Of a stretch of DNA of 64,000 nt, positions 61,192 to 64,000 are shown in pieces; the first letter of the stretch is position 1, and the number at the start of each line of letters is the position of its first letter. Made by a program: the position numbers and the translations under genes. Below the pieces are notes generated by a model, which ran no database searches, had not been told where the DNA came from, and saw nothing but the letters and a program-made list of their open reading frames with translations. Origin of the DNA: Ceratodon purpureus (Eukaryota > Streptophyta > Bryopsida > Pseudoditrichales > Ditrichaceae); assembly GCA_014871385.1 (NCBI GenBank), contig CM026422.1, positions 11,904,718 to 11,968,717 of the forward strand, written 5' to 3'.

Positions 61192-62149
61192 AGTCAACTG
61201 ACTCGCCTCTAGAAATGACATATCTGGCACTTCTATCCAGCAGACAAACTTTCCATTTTCAAACATATATTATATGCCTTAAAATGACAAGAAACAATGT
61301 CCATTACCTTCTGTGCTCCCATCACAAACACATGAAACAAAAGAGGTGAAATAGCAAGCCAGATTTTGGTTGATAACAGGATTGAATTCACAACCACCTT
61401 TGAATCTACAGAACTCGTGTAAAATCTAGATGCTTATTTCAATAAAATTATCTAACTTCATCAACAATATCCTTGCAATAAACACAGTACAAAAAGAACA
61501 TGTTCAAAACTTCTGATTTACAGCTAGGATATTTATAAAATAAAGTTTTACTGTTACATTCCCTATTCCATAATCAGCCTTGCCAGTGGCTGGACCAGAA
61601 GAAACATCTTCTTCCACGTCGGTCTCAAACCAAAAGCAAGAGCAATTCCTTTTGCGCCATTCAACATTACAAACACCATCTAAAACCTCTCCATCTCTCT
61701 ATACACAATATGCTAGAGGCCGTCATCAGAGACCCCAAAATCGCAGAGAAAAAACTCCCCAAAAACCAAAAGAAAAATCTACTGTTACAACAAGTGACCC
61801 CTCAAGAAGTCCATACTTGGTCTCTGTGATTAATCAACCAATTAACAAACTAACATCCTCCTGCAGTTGGGTACCTGCAAAGTAGGCTGCAGTTCTTCAA
61901 CAGGCTTCCAACTTCGTAATCTTCTCCACAAAACACCCATCCAAGTATCCAGTGGGTACCATCTTAGAATCAATTATGATGATGGACACCTTCCAATTAT
62001 AGTGGACACAGCAAACTTCGGTTGCATTCGGGCCACCCTTCTGGTTCGATGGACCTTGCAGAATTGGGCCATGAGCATGAGTTCCAGCTCAAGAGATGCA
62101 GTGATTCAGTTGTGGAGATCGACTCGGGAGTTCATGTGATAGATTGGAA
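61192..62149. other. Spacer between Dof-like gene and membrane-protein gene
   Basis: Convergent 3' flanks. ORFs of about 90-100 codons lack recognisable domains. No repeat seen. Confidence 0.45.
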
Positions 62150-64000
62150 TCACTTGTGAATGGCACTGAATGACGGCCTGGCGTCGGTTGGTTGGAGCTC
62201 AGATTGGGGGGTGATGCTGCTGATATACCGTTGCTCTGTGTTGCGTCGGTTTGCCAGGCACCAGAAGATGATGAGGAGGATCATGATGGAGGACAGGACG
62301 GCGAACGAGATCCAGATGCGGTTGATGGCGATCTTCGCAGGGCCGCACCGTTCATTCACCATGGTGTTGATTGGGTTTGTCACCAGGGAGCAGTTGGTGA
62401 GTCCCTCCATTAGTGGAAAGGCATCCAGGGTGCTCTGAGAGGCTGCAACCAGGGGAAAGAGAATGGGTGAGAAAGACGCAATATGTGTCTGTTTTCACTC
62501 TCATCTTAAATCATTGATTCTAAACCCTTAAAGAATGAACCAGCCCTGGTACACCTTTCTAAACCCTTCCAAGATTTTTATGCAACAATAGACAACGTTG
62601 CTGGAGAGGTACGATGAATTTCTTGAATTTCAAAAAAAAAAAAAAACATGAGGTGGGGTTGGTCATGAGTGCTCACCTCTGGTCATCGCAGAGATATCGT
62701 TATAAGTAGTCTGGTTCACATAGAATGGGTGGCCTGTCTGTAAACAAGCTCTTCGGGTGCCGTTGCACACAAAAGGTTTGACAAGCTGCAGACAAGAAGC
62801 CGACTGTGAGTAATGAAGAGAAGTGTTTTTCCCATGCGTTTAATAACACCATCTGATCAGAAACGTCACAGAAACCAACAGAAACAGATGTCTGGGAACG
62901 AATCAATCACTTACATTAGCAAGTTCACCAATTGGTAGTGTATCATTTGCACAGATGCCAGTGTACTTGTAGTCGGGAGCTGGCCCAATTGGATCACATA
63001 CTCCTGTCAACGAAGTAGACCTATTGGTGTAGAATAAGAACTGATCAGTCGCCTGCGTTACAACAATGTCCACATAAATTACACAACGTACTCGTCTGTA
63101 AATTCTTGATTATACCAGAGACCTCAACCTGCTCTTGTTGATGCCAGTGATAAAAGCCACAAGGTTGGCATGTTCGAATCCATAGCTAAATGTTCAGACT
63201 TGACATAGATGTTTATAATGAGTACGGGATGTTCAGAAGTCTTACCGAAGTAATGACACCCTTCATGGCCACCCGAACTTGCTTATATTGCGTAGACGAT
63301 GAAGCCAAATCCGCGCACGGAAGTAGGTCATCAAGCGTAGTGTTTTGCGGGTCTTGAAGATACTGTTTAAAAGCTAAGCAGGTATCATCTGCGATACTGA
63401 GATCCAACCAAAAAAAAACTCATTACCTAGAAACACTCCATTTTGATCACCAGAATTACTACTACTACTTCTAATGTAACTGTGTCTAATCGTTTTCCCG
63501 AAGTTGTGCAAAATCTTATACACGTCCTCCTACATACAACTCGCTGCAGAAACAAGAGATTCAACTGAGCAAGCATTTGCAACAAGCTCCAAAGTAAAGG
63601 TTAAGCATAACTCACTAGTGAACAGAGAGAAAGAACCCAAACATCAACCAAGTCAAGGCGGTGAATATCCACGTGACCACGATTATGCTGCACAACCAGC
63701 AAATGCTTTCAGAAGCCGACCAACTCCAACATACGATGTAAAAGCACAGAAAATGAATCTTAAGCACCCTGTTATTGACTAGAATACACTACGGATTTTG
63801 GGGTTACCAATAAAAAAATTCTCTACTTACAAGTAGAAGAAGCGTCTCCACCTCAGAAATGTTGATGCTGTGCTCCCAAAGACACCAAATATTAAAAAGA
63901 AACTGGTTAGTTCTCGGCATCTCTACCATGATAAATTTCTTAGATCAACCGACCACTTGAACTGTAAAGCTCATTTCAAGCTCAACTCTCAATCATTAAT
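62150..64000 (-). CDS. Plant multi-spanning membrane protein of unknown function, 5' part beyond window
   Basis: Belongs to a plant family of large-ectodomain membrane proteins (Arabidopsis relatives include At2g12400 and At2g25270, by recollection). Exons: 63396-63246 (DDTCLAFKQYLQDPQNTTLD, LLPCAD), probably 63185-63129 (GFEHANLVAFITGINKS), 63020-62915 (CDPIGPAPDYKYTGICAND), 62785-62677 (LVKPFVCNGTRRACLQTG, NQTTYNDI) and 62442-62150. The last exon has CSLVTNP, CGPAK, then one helix (WISFAVLSSIMILLIIFWCL) and a short tail. Paired Cys residues and N-glycosylation sites point to an extracellular loop. The junction between 63246 and 63185 is out of phase as drawn, so one boundary is wrong or the gene has a lesion. 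A further exon may lie near 63830-63910. The start is off the window. Confidence 0.75.

Noticed and set aside
63165-63185. B-box-like GTTCGAATCC as a Pol III gene
   Set aside because: It falls inside a probable coding exon and has no matching A box.

Overview
This window looks like nuclear DNA of a land plant, most likely a bryophyte and probably a moss. The genes are split by many short GT-AG introns, spacers are AT-rich, and the gene set is plant-specific: NCS1/PLUTO-type nucleobase permease, an LPA3-like DUF1995 plastid protein, APD-type RING ligase, legume-lectin ectodomain, Dof-like zinc fingers and 2-phosphoglycolate phosphatase. Fragments of MurG, a peptidoglycan enzyme kept for chloroplast division in mosses and other early plants, point the same way. 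The species assignment is inference.

Layout. 1-1893 (+): 3' end of an NCS1 nucleobase transporter. 4368-9488 (-): diphthine-ammonia ligase DPH6 fused to YjgF/L-PSP domains. 11.3-13.4 kb: two unrelated tandem arrays (106-bp and about 180-bp units) that share one perfect palindromic core, with solitary copies of that core between them. 15.0-16.5 kb: two unrecognised convergent ORFs. 17.3 kb: a Stowaway-like foldback MITE. 19.4-21.6 kb (-): a gene encoding signal peptide, legume lectin domain, transmembrane helix and cytoplasmic TIR domain, flanked on both sides by direct copies of one dispersed repeat. 23.7-28.5 kb: gene-free, repeat-rich. 28.7-33.1 kb (-): P2A Ca2+-ATPase (ECA/SERCA type) with a long leader up to about 34.7 kb. 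35.8-37.6 kb (-): PIG-M, first mannosyltransferase of the GPI anchor. 39.0-45.0 kb (-): POP1 of RNase P/MRP, divergent from a DUF1995 plastid protein (45.5-48.6 kb, +). 48.7-50.9 kb: AT-rich and gene-free.

50.9-60.0 kb is a mosaic: a broken phosphoglycolate phosphatase, a C-terminal MurG piece, an intronless deoxyhypusine synthase, an APD-like membrane RING E3 ligase and a second, non-overlapping MurG piece. 60.4-61.2 kb (+): an intronless protein with two Dof-like zinc fingers. 62.2 kb to the end (-): a plant multi-spanning membrane protein of unknown function.

Most intact genes are housekeeping: translation-factor modification (DPH6, DHS), tRNA processing (POP1), GPI and Ca2+ supply in the ER (PIG-M, ECA), and photosystem upkeep (LPA3-like). 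Exon boundaries were set by hand from splice consensus, phase arithmetic and remembered family sequence. For DPH6, ECA, PIG-M and the lectin-TIR gene every exon phase closes; POP1 closes only if one base is removed from a homopolymer. The two most unusual items are the lectin-TIR receptor and the palindrome-sharing arrays.
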